Source of the DNA: Dehalococcoidia bacterium
GTDB taxonomy: Bacteria > Chloroflexota > Dehalococcoidia > Tepidiformales > Tepidiformaceae
Assembly: GCA_020847765.1 (NCBI GenBank)
Contig: JADLBJ010000177.1
Span: 1 to 39,008, forward strand
Length of the DNA: 39,008 nucleotides
Direction of reading: 5' to 3'
Numbering within the stretch: the first letter of the stretch is position 1; each line of letters opens with the position of its first letter. Below are positions 17,098-24,939 of this stretch, in pieces. The notes under the pieces are model-generated. The model saw only the letters and a list, made by a program, of their open reading frames with translations, was not told where the DNA came from and ran no database searches. Made by a program: the position numbers and the translations under genes.

Positions 17098-18291
17098 TCA
17101 GGCGTCCATGAGGGCGGCGACACCCGGCAGCTGGCGCCCTTCGAGCATCTCGAGGGAGGCACCGCCGCCGGTGGAGACGTGGGTTAAGCGAGGCGCGAGC
17201 CCCAGCGAGGCGACCACCTGGGCGGTTTCGCCGCCGCCCACGACGGTCGTCGCGTCCAGCGCGGCGATGGCGCGGGCGATGCCGGCCGAGCCCGCGGCGA
17301 ACGGCTCGAGCTCGAAGACGCCCATCGGTCCGTTCCAGACGACGGCCTGCGCCCGCTGCAGGGCGCGCGTGTAGGCGGCGACGGTGGTCGGGCCGATGTC
17401 GAGGATCATATACCCGGGCGGCACGGCGGTGACGGGCGTGGTCTCCGTGCTGGCGTCGGCGGCGAAGCGGTCAGCGCTCACCACGTCGACCGGCAGGAGG
17501 ACGTCGACGCGGCCGCGCGCCCGATCGAGGATGCGGCGGGCAACGTCGACTTGCTCGCGTTCGACGAGCGACATGCGTACGTCGACCCCGGTGGCGACGA
17601 GGAAGGTGTTGGCCATCCCGCCGCCGAGGAGAAGGAGGTCGAGCTTCGGCAGGAGGTGCTCGATCGCGGCGATCTTGGTGCTGACCTTGGCGCCACCGAT
17701 GACGGCCGCAAATGGGCGCGGCGGATCGGTCACGAGCGTCTGGAGGTAACGCACCTCCTTCTCCATGAGGAAGCCGGCGACGGCCGGAAGGTAGTGGGTG
17801 ACTCCTTCGGTAGAGGCGTGGGCGCGGTGGGCGGCACCGAACGCGTCATCGACGTAGAGGTCGGCCAGGCTGGCGAGGGCACGGGCAAACGCGGGGTCGT
17901 TCGCCTCTTCGCCGGGATGGAAGCGCAGGTTTTCGAGGAGGACGGTCTGCCCGGGCGCAGCGGCGCGAATCGCCTCTTCGGCAGGAGCGCCAACGCAGTC
18001 GCCGGCGAAAAGCACTTCGCGGTCGAGAAGGTTCCCCAATCGGCCGGCGACGGGCGCCAGCGAGAGGCTCTCGTCGCGGCCCTTCGGGCGCCCCAGGTGG
18101 GAGCAGACGACGGGGAGTGCGCCGTGGTCGAGGAGGTACCGCATGGTGGGAAGGGACTCGCGAATGCGGGTGTCGTCGGCGACGGCGCCGTCGGCGAGCG
18201 GCACGTTCAGGTCGGCACGAAGGAGGACACGTTTGCCGGCCACCTCGACGTCGCGCACTGTCTTCTTGCCGATGGAGGGAGCGGCACTCAC
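17098..18291 (-). CDS. pgk: Phosphoglycerate kinase
   Basis: Transfers phosphate between 1,3-bisphosphoglycerate and ADP in glycolysis. The 397-residue protein has the N-terminal signature RVLLRADLNVPL, SHLGRPKG, the LLENLRFHPGEE loop, the hinge segment GGAKVSTKI, and the nucleotide-binding tail NGPMGVFE and GGGETAQ followed by STGGGASLEMLEG. The GTG at 18291 overlaps the rpiB stop (GTGA). No gapdh gene is adjacent. Confidence 0.97.
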   Translation of the reverse strand: MSAAPSIGKKTVRDVEVAGKRVLLRADLNVPLADGAVADDTRIRESLPTMRYLLDHGALPVVCSHLGRPKGRDESLSLAPVAGRLGNLLDREVLFAGDCVGAPAEEAIRAAAPGQTVLLENLRFHPGEEANDPAFARALASLADLYVDDAFGAAHRAHASTEGVTHYLPAVAGFLMEKEVRYLQTLVTDPPRPFAAVIGGAKVSTKIAAIEHLLPKLDLLLLGGGMANTFLVATGVDVRMSLVEREQVDVARRILDRARGRVDVLLPVDVVSADRFAADASTETTPVTAVPPGYMILDIGPTTVAAYTRALQRAQAVVWNGPMGVFELEPFAAGSAGIARAIAALDATTVVGGGETAQVVASLGLAPRLTHVSTGGGASLEMLEGRQLPGVAALMDA

Positions 18292-18755
18292 GCCGGGGCC
18301 ATTTCCGCGCCAACACCGCGGCGCTCTATCTCCATCAGGCTGGCGAGACGGCGCGCGTGGCGCCCGCCTTCGAATCTGCATTCGAGGAAGGCGGTGAGGA
18401 TCTCCCTCGCGAGCGCCGGCCCGATCTCGCCGGCGCCGAGGGCGAGGACGTTGGCGTCTGTGTGCTGACGCGCGCGGGCCGCGCCCCAGGCGCTGTGGCA
18501 GAGCGCACAGCGAACGCCGGGGACCTTGTTGGCGGCGATGCTGACGCCGACGCCGTTGCTGCAGACGACGACGCCGAGGTCGGCTTCGCGGCCGACGACG
18601 GCGCGTGCGACGACTTCGGCGTAGCCAGGATAGTCCACGCTCTCGGGGCCGTGGGTCCCGAAGTCGCGGGTATCGTGGCCCAGCGCGGCCGCAGCCTGGA
18701 TGAGCTGCTCCTTGAGGTAGAACCCGGCATGGTCTGCGCCGAAGGCCACGATCAC
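18288..18755 (-). CDS. rpiB: Ribose-5-phosphate isomerase B
   Basis: Interconverts ribose 5-phosphate and ribulose 5-phosphate in the pentose phosphate pathway. The 155-residue protein begins VAFGADHAGFYLKEQL with the conserved Asp-His, contains the catalytic Cys in VVVCSNGVGVSIAANKV, and HTDANVLALGAGEIG. The GTG at 18755 is preferred (GGGAG upstream, family start) over the track start at 18887. It heads the rpiB-pgk-apgM-tpiA-miaA operon and has a TATACT promoter box about 28 nt before it. Confidence 0.93.
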   Translation of the reverse strand: MIVAFGADHAGFYLKEQLIQAAAALGHDTRDFGTHGPESVDYPGYAEVVARAVVGREADLGVVVCSNGVGVSIAANKVPGVRCALCHSAWGAARARQHTDANVLALGAGEIGPALAREILTAFLECRFEGGRHARRLASLMEIERRGVGAEMAPA

Positions 18756-18782
18756 GGGCGGCTCCCTCGTGAGTATGGGGTC

Positions 18783-18788
18783 AGTATA
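18783..18788 (-). promoter_or_regulatory. Likely -10 element of the rpiB-pgk operon
   Basis: Minus-strand TATACT matches TATAAT at five of six positions and lies 27 nt upstream of the rpiB GTG. A -35 at 17-18 nt is poor. This is the best promoter-like box in the divergent rpiB/DUF35 region. Confidence 0.5.
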
Positions 18789-18848
18789 CGGGCCGCGACG
18801 CCTTGGGTCCGACGCAGTGACGGGGTCCGTGCGAGGGAGAAGCCGGCT

Positions 18849-18909
18849 GCCAAGCTTATCTTTTGGGGCTGTGGATTGCCCGGCCACGTCTCGGCGAACG
18901 AAGCTTGGC
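18849..18909. repeat. Spaced 9-bp inverted repeat in divergent promoter region
   Basis: GCCAAGCTT at 18849-18857 is matched by AAGCTTGGC at 18901-18909, a perfect inverted repeat with 43 nt between the arms and 52 nt between centres, close to five helical turns. It lies between rpiB (minus) and the DUF35 gene (plus). It could hold a dimeric regulator on the same DNA face, but chance cannot be excluded. Confidence 0.4.
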
Positions 18910-18943
18910 GCATCATGACCGGCTCGACCTGGAGTGCGGGGAG

Positions 18944-19381
18944 ATGACGACCGGCCAGCCTGCCCCGGCTGGAAAGCCGGTGCCCCTGCCAGACGACCTC
19001 ACCGCCCCCTACTGGGAGGGCGCCGGGCGGCGCGAGCTGTGCATCCAGCGCTGTTGTCGCTGCCGGACGTTCGCCCACCCGCCAGAGTCGCTCTGCCCGG
19101 CGTGCAACAGTCCCGAGCTGAGATTCGAGGCGGTGAGCGGCCGCGGACGCGTCTATTCGTTCACCGTGGTCCGGGACAACGTGACGCGCGGCTTCGAAGC
19201 GGAGGTGCCGTACGTCGTCGCGCTTGTCGAGCTCGCCGAACAGAAGCGCCTGATCGTCGTCACCAATCTGCCGGAAGCAGATCCCGAGCGGGTGCGCGTG
19301 GGATCCCCGGTCGTCGTCGACTTCGAGGCACGGGACGGGATGACGGTCCCTCAATTCCGTCTGGCGAGTGACGACCGATGA
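18944..19381 (+). CDS. DUF35 zinc-ribbon/OB-fold protein (acyl-CoA binding partner)
   Basis: A 145-residue protein with an N-terminal zinc ribbon (CCRC then CPAC, two C-x2-C pairs about residues 33-51) and an OB-fold (GRGRVYSFTVVRDN, VPYVVALVELAE, VGSPVVVDFE). DUF35 proteins pair with thiolase-fold enzymes; in actinobacterial steroid degradation the DUF35 domain of ChsH2 binds Ltp2 aldolase. The ATGA overlap with the following Ltp2-like gene supports such a complex here. The ATG at 18944 lies next to GGGGAG; the track start at 18863 adds 27 residues outside the domain. Confidence 0.88.
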   Translation: MTTGQPAPAGKPVPLPDDLTAPYWEGAGRRELCIQRCCRCRTFAHPPESLCPACNSPELRFEAVSGRGRVYSFTVVRDNVTRGFEAEVPYVVALVELAEQKRLIVVTNLPEADPERVRVGSPVVVDFEARDGMTVPQFRLASDDR

Positions 19382-20559
19382 ACGCGAGCCTGCGGGACCG
19401 CGTCGCGATCGTGGGCGCCGGGTACTCGTCGCTCACGCGCCGTTCTCCGCGGTTGCTGGCCGAGCTCACGGTCGAGGCCTGCGACGCGGCGCTGAAGGAC
19501 GCGGGCGTCACGCGCGCGGACGTCGACGGTGTCGCCACGGTGCCGACGATGCCGGCTTACGGGAACGCGGGCAGCCTCGACGGTGCCGACGTCGTCTCGG
19601 TGGGGTACCTCATTCGGCTGCTGGGGATCGGCCACCAGGTGGACTGGTACACGCAGACGCCCGGGCTGATCACCTCCACTGTCATCGACGCGGTCAACGC
19701 GCTGGCGGCGGGTGCCTGCAACTTCGTTCTCGTCTGGCGGGCGGTGCATATGCCCAGGGGACGGTACAGCAACTTCTCCCGTCCTGGCGCCGGTGGCGAG
19801 GACCAGTTCCGCGCGCCCTATGGCTGGACGATGCCAGCAGCCTGGCAGGCGATGGCGTACCAGAAGTACTTCGCCGATCACGGCGCGGGCCGCGAGGAGA
19901 TGGGCCGGTTCGTGGTGGACAACCGGGCGAACGCGAACCTCAATCCGCGCTCCTATTTCCGGGATGTGCCCCTCACGCTCGAGGAGTACATGGCGTCGCG
20001 GATGGTGGCGGAGCCGGTCTGCCTCTACGACTGCGACTTACCCGTGGACGGATGCGCGGCGATCGTACTGACGACGGCCGAGCGGGCGTTGGCGATGGGC
20101 CGGCGAGGCGCTCTTATCACTGGCTACGCGCAGACGACCTACCCCTCGACGGGCGGGTTCACCGACCCCGAGAACATGTGGATCGGCGGCGGAGCGATGG
20201 GGCAGAAGCTCTGGGCGGCTGCTGGCGTGGGCCCGGAGGAGATGGACCTGGCCTTGCTGTACGACGGCTTCAGCGTCTTCGTCTGGATGTGGCTGGAGTC
20301 GCTCGGCTTCTGCAAGCGGGGCGAGGCCGCGGCGTTCTTTCGCGACGGTCACGGCCGGCTCACCGGCTCGCTGCCCGTCAACACGTCGGGCTGCAGCCTG
20401 GGCGAGGGCCGCCTTCACGGTATGGCGCACCTGACGGAGGCCTACCTGCAGCTCAGCGGGCAGGCGGGCGCGCGCCAGTTGCCCAACGCCCGGCGCGCCG
20501 TTGTGACGGTTGGTCCTGGAAGTTGGGTCAGCGGCGGCCTCGTGCTGCGCGCGCTCTGA
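19378..20559 (+). CDS. Ltp2-like thiolase-fold protein (retro-aldolase type)
   Basis: A 393-residue thiolase-superfamily protein of the SCPx/lipid-transfer branch. It begins VAIVGAGYSSLTRRS, has ALKDAGVTRADVDGVATV, LLYDGFSVFVWMWLESLGFCKRGEA and LPVNTSGCSLGEGRLHG. The region of the thiolase nucleophile has no Cys (YTQTPGLITST), so it is not a classical thiolase and fits better with Ltp2 retro-aldolases that cut beta-hydroxyacyl-CoA. By position, Tyr295 in LLYDGF matches the catalytic Tyr294 of Ltp2, while Arg345 in GEGRLHG stands where Tyr344 is expected (residue numbers recalled, not aligned). Coupled to the DUF35 gene by an ATGA overlap; the CaiB pair follows 40 nt later. Exact substrate unknown. 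Confidence 0.85.
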   Translation: MNASLRDRVAIVGAGYSSLTRRSPRLLAELTVEACDAALKDAGVTRADVDGVATVPTMPAYGNAGSLDGADVVSVGYLIRLLGIGHQVDWYTQTPGLITSTVIDAVNALAAGACNFVLVWRAVHMPRGRYSNFSRPGAGGEDQFRAPYGWTMPAAWQAMAYQKYFADHGAGREEMGRFVVDNRANANLNPRSYFRDVPLTLEEYMASRMVAEPVCLYDCDLPVDGCAAIVLTTAERALAMGRRGALITGYAQTTYPSTGGFTDPENMWIGGGAMGQKLWAAAGVGPEEMDLALLYDGFSVFVWMWLESLGFCKRGEAAAFFRDGHGRLTGSLPVNTSGCSLGEGRLHGMAHLTEAYLQLSGQAGARQLPNARRAVVTVGPGSWVSGGLVLRAL

Positions 20560-20599
20560 CATCGACACCGGCGCGGCCGGGCGCGGGAGGACAAACGGG

Positions 20600-21883
20600 A
20601 TGGCATCTGACACATCGCAGAAACGTGGCCGGCCACTCGAGGGCGTGAGGATCCTGGACCTGACACGACATCTGGCAGGAGCCGGGTCAACCCGCATCCT
20701 GGGGATTCTCGGGGCGGAGGTCCTGCGCTTCGAATGGCCGCACCCCCCGGCCCTCGACTTTCTCCGGCTTTCGGGGCCCAACGCCGACGGTGTGCCGGGC
20801 ATGAACCGCAGCGGCTTCTTCGCGCAGACGAACGTCCACAAGAAGAGCGTCGCCCTCGACCTGTCCACGCCGCGCGGGCAGGAGATCCTGAGGAAGTTCG
20901 TACCGCTCTGCGACATCGTCGTCGAGAGCTTCACGCCCGGGGTGATGAAGAAGTGGGGCCTCGACTACGCCGGGCTGCGGGCGCTGCGCGAAGACGTGAT
21001 CTACGTGGCGGCCTCCGGATTCGGGCACACGGGGCCGTTGCGCGACTACCGGTCCGTCGGGCCGACGGCGCAGGCGTACTCGGGGTTGACCGCGATGGTG
21101 GGCCTCGAAGGCTGCGAGCCGGCCGGCTGGGGCTTTTCGTACATGGACCACATGGGCGCCACGATGAACGCCGCCGCCATGCTGATGGCGCTCGAGCGGC
21201 GACGGGTGACGGGGAAAGGGGAGTTCATCGACGGCGGGCAGTCGCAGCACGGGGCGGCACTCCTCGGGCCGATGCTGCTCGACGCGACGATCAACGGCGG
21301 GACTATCGCCCCGCGCGGCAACCGCGACCTCTATGGCGACTACGCGCCGGCGAACGCCTATCGCTGCGCGGGGACGGACCGCTGGGTGACGATCGCCGTG
21401 CGTAGCGAACGCGACTGGCTCGCCCTCTGCCGCGCGCTCGGGCTCGACGATCTGGCGGCGCGACCGGAGCTGCGCACGCTGGTCGGCCGGCGCGCGGCCG
21501 CCGACGAGATCGACGCGGCGATCGCGGGCTGGACGAGCGGACGGGACCGTTACCAGGTGATGGACGTGCTCCAGGCGGCGGGGGTGGCTGCCGGAGTGGT
21601 CCAGCATGTCGACGACAAGGCGGAGCGCGACCCCGCCCTGGCGGCGCGCCAGTTCTACACGGCGATCGACGACGACATCCTCGGGCGCAAACGGTATGAG
21701 GGCGTTCCCCTGACGAGCGAGGAGTTCGACAGCTCCATCACGACCCCTTCGCCATGGATGGGGGAGCATACCCGCGAGGTGCTGACGACGGTGCTGGGCT
21801 TCAGCGACGCCGAAGTCGACGAGCTGGCGGCGGCCGCGGTGATCTGGGAGGCAGACGTGAAGCGGGAGGGACGGACGTCATGA
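20600..21883 (+). CDS. CaiB/BaiF (class III) CoA-transferase, catalytic Asp present
   Basis: A 427-residue family member: LEGVRILDLTRHLAGAGSTRILGILGAEVLRFEWP, HKKSVALDLSTPRGQ, VVESFTPGVMKKWGLDY, AASGFGHTGPLRDY and RVTGKGEFIDGGQSQ. Asp183 in SYMDHMGA is at the nucleophile spacing from the T-G-x-G motif. The ATG at 20600 has GGAGG 9 nt upstream; the track start at 20510 lies inside the previous gene. It is coupled by an ATGA overlap to a second paralogue that lacks the Asp. Its place after the DUF35/Ltp2-like genes suggests it activates or recycles the acid handled there. Confidence 0.88.
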   Translation: MASDTSQKRGRPLEGVRILDLTRHLAGAGSTRILGILGAEVLRFEWPHPPALDFLRLSGPNADGVPGMNRSGFFAQTNVHKKSVALDLSTPRGQEILRKFVPLCDIVVESFTPGVMKKWGLDYAGLRALREDVIYVAASGFGHTGPLRDYRSVGPTAQAYSGLTAMVGLEGCEPAGWGFSYMDHMGATMNAAAMLMALERRRVTGKGEFIDGGQSQHGAALLGPMLLDATINGGTIAPRGNRDLYGDYAPANAYRCAGTDRWVTIAVRSERDWLALCRALGLDDLAARPELRTLVGRRAAADEIDAAIAGWTSGRDRYQVMDVLQAAGVAAGVVQHVDDKAERDPALAARQFYTAIDDDILGRKRYEGVPLTSEEFDSSITTPSPWMGEHTREVLTTVLGFSDAEVDELAAAAVIWEADVKREGRTS

Positions 21884-23046
21884 GCCGTTTGCTGGAGCAT
21901 CTGACCGTGGTCGAGCTGGCGAGTCCGCTGACCGAATGGTGCGGGCGGCTTTTCTCGCAGGCAGGGGCGCGCGTGATCCTCGTGGAGCCGACGGGCGGCG
22001 CCGAAACGCGCAGCCGCGGGCCGTACCTGAACGGCCACGACGGCGATCCCGAGGCGAGTTTGCACTTCTGGCACTACAACACGGACAAGGAGAGCGTCGT
22101 CCTCCGCCCGGACGCCGATTCGGGCGGGCGGGCCCTCGCGGTCCTCCTCGCCAGGGCGGACGTACTGGTCGACGCCGGAACGTCGCCGGCAGTAGACGCG
22201 GCCGCAGCGGCGAATCCCTGTCTCGTCCGGGTGACCGTCACGCCCTTCGGGGAAGGGGGACCGTGGGCGGGATATGCGGCGACCGACCTCACCCACCTGG
22301 CGCTCGGCGGGCAGATGATGGTCTGCGGCTATGACGACCTGGAGCACACGCCGCCACTCGCACCGACCGGCAACCAGGCCTACCACATGGCGGGAACCTG
22401 GGCGTTCATCGCGGCGCTCGCCCGACTCCAGGCGTTGCCGTCCCGCGGCGGCGGGAAGGTGGGCGTCTCCGTGCACGAGGCGTGCGCCGGGATGACGGAG
22501 AACGCCTTCCCGAACTACGACTACACGGGCCAGGTGGTGACGCGACGGACGGGTCGCCACGCGAGCCTGGGACCGACGCCACCCTGGCAGCACCGTGCGG
22601 CCGACGGGCGGTACGTCAACGCACAGCTGGTCAACGTGCCGCCGCCGGCCTGGATGGCGCTGGTGGAGTGGATGGAGTCGGACGGAATGGCGGAAGACCT
22701 GGTCGACCCCAAGTACTTCATCCCGGAGCTGTTCCGCGAGCACTCATGGCGGATCTCCGAGGTGCTCGGCCGCTTCATCGCCACGAAGACTGCGGACGAA
22801 TTCTTCCACGGGGCGCAAGCTCGTGGGCTCATCGTCAGCGACGTCAACTACCCTCAAGACCTCGTCGACGACGAGCATCTGGCGGCGCGCAAGTTCTGGC
22901 GCGACGTGGACATGGGCGACGGCACGACACGCACGTTTTCGGCGTCGACCTTCCTGTGCGCCGAGTCGGAGACGGGCCCGTGGCGGCGCGCGCCCCGTCT
23001 GGACGAGCACGGGAACGCGCTGCGGCGAGAGTTCGGGATCGCCTGA
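21880..23046 (+). CDS. CaiB/BaiF family protein, catalytic Asp replaced by Asn
   Basis: A 388-residue divergent paralogue overlapping the previous gene by ATGA, with GGGAGGG 9 nt before its ATG. Family features are weaker but present: LTVVELASPLTEWCGRLFSQAGARVILVEPTGG, NTDKESVVLRPD, VRVTVTPFGEGGPWAGY and GLIVSDVNYPQDLVDDEHLAARKFW. The T-G-x-G-Q motif is eroded (SRGGGKVGVSVHEA), and the nucleophile position falls on Asn165 in TGNQAYHMAG. It is probably a structural or acceptor-binding subunit of a heteromeric CoA-transferase with the preceding gene. Confidence 0.83.
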   Translation: MSRLLEHLTVVELASPLTEWCGRLFSQAGARVILVEPTGGAETRSRGPYLNGHDGDPEASLHFWHYNTDKESVVLRPDADSGGRALAVLLARADVLVDAGTSPAVDAAAAANPCLVRVTVTPFGEGGPWAGYAATDLTHLALGGQMMVCGYDDLEHTPPLAPTGNQAYHMAGTWAFIAALARLQALPSRGGGKVGVSVHEACAGMTENAFPNYDYTGQVVTRRTGRHASLGPTPPWQHRAADGRYVNAQLVNVPPPAWMALVEWMESDGMAEDLVDPKYFIPELFREHSWRISEVLGRFIATKTADEFFHGAQARGLIVSDVNYPQDLVDDEHLAARKFWRDVDMGDGTTRTFSASTFLCAESETGPWRRAPRLDEHGNALRREFGIA

Positions 23047-23071
23047 GCCCCGATCGGGCGGCCGGGCGACG

Positions 23072-23080
23072 TGCGATAAT
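23072..23080 (+). promoter_or_regulatory. Extended -10 promoter of the LysR gene
   Basis: TGC followed by GATAAT (five of six to TATAAT) fits an extended -10, 50 nt before the ATG, in the short 84-bp gap after the CaiB gene. No clear -35, as is allowed for extended -10 promoters. Confidence 0.45.
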
Positions 23081-23130
23081 GCTGTCGCGCGCGAGGGGCG
23101 GGCAGGACAGACAGCGCGCGCGGCGGACCG

Positions 23131-24069
23131 ATGGACATCCTGCTGCCGCAACTGCGGGCATTCGTGGCCGTGTCGCGGCTGGGAAGCTACGCACGGGCTG
23201 CGGAGGAGCTTTCCTACAGTGAGCCAGCAGTCTACCTGCAGGTGAAAAGCCTGGAGAAGGGGCTCGGGCTCCGCCTGGTACGACGCCAGCGAAAGCAGGT
23301 GGTGCTGACATCGGAAGGGGAGGAGCTTCTGCCGCGCGTCGTCGAGATGCTCGACCGGGCAGACCTCGTGGCGCAGGCGGCGCGCGGGTTGCGCGGACGC
23401 ATCGTGGTCGCCTCGGGGCCGAACACGGCCGTCTCCTGGATCATGCCGATCATCGCGCGCTACCAGCGCCAATTCCCCCAGCACGAAGTCGAGCTCCACG
23501 CGGGCGACGCCCCGGGTCTGGTCCGGGACGTGATCCTGGGGAATGTGGACATCGCGATCGGCGGCATCCGGCGGGAGCAGATCCGCGACCAGAGCTTCAC
23601 CACGCACCGGCTGGTGCTCGTCCCCTGGGTGGAGGACGAATGGGCGGTATTCGGCTCACCGGGGCTCCTGGAACGACGGGCGAGTGGTCTCCCCGGCGAG
23701 CCGCTGCGCGTCTTCCATTACCCGCGCTTCACACGCCGGCCCCTGGAGGAGGCGGGCCGCTATGTCAAGGAGCGCCTCGGACGCCCGGTTACGCTGGTAG
23801 AGATGGGCAGCCTGGACCTGGTGCGCGGCGCGATCGTCAACGAGCTCGGGCTGGGAATCATCCCGATCAGCGCGGCGCCCTTCCTCGACACAACGCGGAT
23901 AGCACCGGTCTGCGACCTTGGCGGGTATGCTGGCCTGACGCTCCGGCTGCTGCACCGGCGGCCACGGCTGCTTACGCCGCCGGTACGATGCTTTCTCTCC
24001 TACCTGATCCAGGGCCGCGGGAGGGTACGCGCCGAAGCCGGGGGGCAACCCGCCCGCGCGCTGCGCTGA
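23131..24069 (+). CDS. LysR-family transcriptional regulator
   Basis: A 312-residue DNA-binding regulator. The N-terminal winged helix-turn-helix is clear (LRAFVAVSRLGSYARAAEELSYSEPAVYLQVKSLEKGLGLRLVRR, residues about 8-53), followed by the periplasmic-binding-like effector domain (GRIVVASGPNTAVSWIMP, VDIAIGGIRREQI, LGIIPISAAPFLD). It has its own probable promoter and lies directly after the DUF35/Ltp2-like/CaiB operon, in the same direction, convergent with the LLM operon. It is the likely local regulator of one or both operons, with an aromatic or organic acid or its CoA ester as ligand; that is inference from position. Confidence 0.93.
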   Translation: MDILLPQLRAFVAVSRLGSYARAAEELSYSEPAVYLQVKSLEKGLGLRLVRRQRKQVVLTSEGEELLPRVVEMLDRADLVAQAARGLRGRIVVASGPNTAVSWIMPIIARYQRQFPQHEVELHAGDAPGLVRDVILGNVDIAIGGIRREQIRDQSFTTHRLVLVPWVEDEWAVFGSPGLLERRASGLPGEPLRVFHYPRFTRRPLEEAGRYVKERLGRPVTLVEMGSLDLVRGAIVNELGLGIIPISAAPFLDTTRIAPVCDLGGYAGLTLRLLHRRPRLLTPPVRCFLSYLIQGRGRVRAEAGGQPARALR

Positions 24070-24079
24070 CGGCCGGCAC

Positions 24080-24937
24080 CTAGGCGGGAACCTTCGCCAG
24101 GGTCGTTTCGGCGAAGCGTTCGAGGTTCGGCAGGGCGTCCTTCGAGCTGCGCCAGAGGGAGACCACGACGCGGTCGACGCCCACCTCGGCGTAGCGGGCG
24201 AGCTCGTCCGGCGTGACCGTGGCACGGGCGTTCATCGTCACCTCGAAGGGGAGGCCAGCGCGCCCGTAGCGCGCCCGCTGCTCGTGGATCCCGGCGATGA
24301 GCGCCTTCATCTCCTCCGGCGGGTGGTTGATGGCGTACCAGCCGTCGCCCAGTCGAGCGACCCGGCGGAAGGCAGCCGGGGACTCACCGCCAACGACGAT
24401 TGGCGGGTGGGGCCGGGAGACAGGCTTGGGCTCGAAGTGGAGGGGGCCGACCTGGTAATGCTTGCCGCGATAATCGACCGTCTTCTCGGTCCAGAGGGCG
24501 CGCAGGAGCTCGATGCATTCGTCCATGCGCGCGCCGCGGGTGTGGAAGTCCTGTCCGGCGAAGCGGAACTCGTCTTCGAGCCAGCCGGCGCCGACGCCGA
24601 GCATCATGCGCCCCCGCGAGAGGTAATCGACGCCGAGCACGGTGCGGGCGGTGACGACCGGGTCGCGCAGGGGCAGGATGTAAACGGCGGTTCCGAACTT
24701 GATAGTGCTGGTGCTGGCGGCCACGTAGGCGAAGATTGTGAAGGCGTCGACGATCGGCCAATCGGGCTGGAGGGGGGCGTTCCCGTCTGCTGCGTAGGGG
24801 TAGGTCGAGGCGATGGCGACCGGAAGGACAAGGTGATCGGGCCGCCAGAGGGACTCGAAGCCGAGTTGCTCAGCCCTCTGGGCGGCGGCGATGAGAGCGG
24901 GACCGTTGATCCCCTCGAAGAAGACTCCAACCTTCAT
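24080..24937 (-). CDS. LLM-class F420/FMN-dependent oxidoreductase
   Basis: A 285-residue luciferase-like TIM-barrel protein. It begins MKVGVFFEGINGPALIAAAQRAEQLGFESLWRPDHLVLP and carries KFGTAVYILPLRDPVVTARTVLGVDYLSRGRMMLGVGAGWLEDEF and the IVVGGESPAAFRRVARLGDGWY phosphate-binding region, typical of the F420-dependent subgroup. The ATG at 24937 begins 2 nt after the molybdenum-subunit stop; the 815-residue track ORF to 26527 is mostly shadow. It is the last gene of a four-gene minus-strand operon. The substrate is unknown; F420 rather than FMN use is inferred from subfamily resemblance. Confidence 0.88.
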   Translation of the reverse strand: MKVGVFFEGINGPALIAAAQRAEQLGFESLWRPDHLVLPVAIASTYPYAADGNAPLQPDWPIVDAFTIFAYVAASTSTIKFGTAVYILPLRDPVVTARTVLGVDYLSRGRMMLGVGAGWLEDEFRFAGQDFHTRGARMDECIELLRALWTEKTVDYRGKHYQVGPLHFEPKPVSRPHPPIVVGGESPAAFRRVARLGDGWYAINHPPEEMKALIAGIHEQRARYGRAGLPFEVTMNARATVTPDELARYAEVGVDRVVVSLWRSSKDALPNLERFAETTLAKVPA

Positions 24938-24939
24938 GC

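Noticed and set aside
19378-20559. Calling the gene a degradative acetyl-CoA acetyltransferase
   Set aside because: The thiolase nucleophile Cys region and the G-H-P motif are absent; it belongs with Ltp2/SCPx-like proteins.
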